A program made the position numbers and the translations under genes. A DNA stretch of 64,000 nucleotides from Halomonas salipaludis (GTDB taxonomy: Bacteria > Pseudomonadota > Gammaproteobacteria > Pseudomonadales > Halomonadaceae). Shown here piece after piece: positions 63,980-64,000 of the stretch. How positions within the stretch are numbered: the stretch's first letter is position 1; the number at the start of each line of letters is the position of its first letter. The DNA lies in NCBI RefSeq assembly GCF_002286975.1, contig NZ_NSKB01000010.1, forward strand, positions 1 to 64,000, given 5' to 3'. The notes beneath the pieces were generated by a model. That model saw only the letters and a list, made by a program, of their open reading frames with translations. It was not told where the DNA came from and did not search any database.

Positions 63980-64000
63980 ATGTTTACAAAGACACACCCC
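63980..64000 (+). CDS. Start of a further gene, 3' partial
   Basis: ATG at 63980 with CAGGAG eight bases upstream, reading MFTKTHP to the window end. Same strand and 58 bp after the FAH gene, so probably its operon partner. Too short to identify. Confidence 0.5.

Overview
The window is high-GC bacterial DNA, densely coded on both strands, with hardly any mobile-element material. Gene content (arabinose transport, a Klebsiella-type nas cluster, TRAP transport, chemotaxis, two NCS1 permeases) fits a free-living gammaproteobacterium of the Halomonas type. That placement is inferred from gene content and codon style; there is no rRNA or other phylogenetic marker here. I see no tRNA, rRNA, CRISPR array, prophage or transposase.

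Layout. 1-8.7 kb is an oxidative (non-phosphorylating) L-arabinose cluster. It has a semialdehyde dehydrogenase cut by the window edge, a degenerate gluconolactonase-like gene, an IlvD-type sugar-acid dehydratase, AraH, AraG and AraF, and a divergent LysR regulator. A DEAD-box RNA helicase follows (8.8-10.5 kb). 11.1-16.8 kb holds a LacI regulator, an ABC importer and a cytosolic-type phosphodiesterase, probably for uptake and cleavage of an organic phosphodiester. 16.9-17.65 kb is a YaiI-family gene whose 3' end is repeated in tandem at 164 bp spacing. 17.65-24.9 kb is a LacI-controlled operon with a sugar isomerase/epimerase, a Gfo/Idh/MocA dehydrogenase and a CUT2-type ABC importer of unknown substrate. 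25-30 kb holds housekeeping genes: glutathionyl-hydroquinone reductase, LysR plus pirin, and an M23 peptidase.

30-41.3 kb is a reductive pyrimidine degradation cluster: two NCS1 permeases, ureidopropionase, dihydropyrimidinase, PreT, PreA and a RutR-like TetR regulator. It is interrupted by a chemoreceptor gene bracketed by direct repeats of the preA 3' end and terminator. 41.5-47.8 kb is a nitrate uptake and regulation cluster: NNP transporter, NasR, and an ABC nitrate importer. Its leader shows a sigma-54 promoter, two ANTAR-type hexaloop hairpins and an overlapping terminator. 47.8-52.7 kb carries an HDAC-like deacetylase, ChrA, a fused ABC exporter and a DUF1127 protein. 52.7-60.3 kb is a complete L-rhamnonate route (dehydratase, aldolase, lactaldehyde dehydrogenase, TRAP importer, LysR regulator); the TRAP genes are visibly richer in A+T than their neighbours. 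60.4-64 kb holds an MFS exporter, a GFA-family protein, a GntR/FadR regulator, an FAH-family hydrolase and the first codons of another gene.

Common theme: uptake systems sit next to their catabolic enzymes and a local regulator, usually with recognisable palindromic operators in the divergent gap. The best-supported unusual points are the nas antitermination leader, the repeat-bracketed chemoreceptor, the yaiI tandem repeat, the internally deleted lactonase and the compositional mismatch of the TRAP genes.
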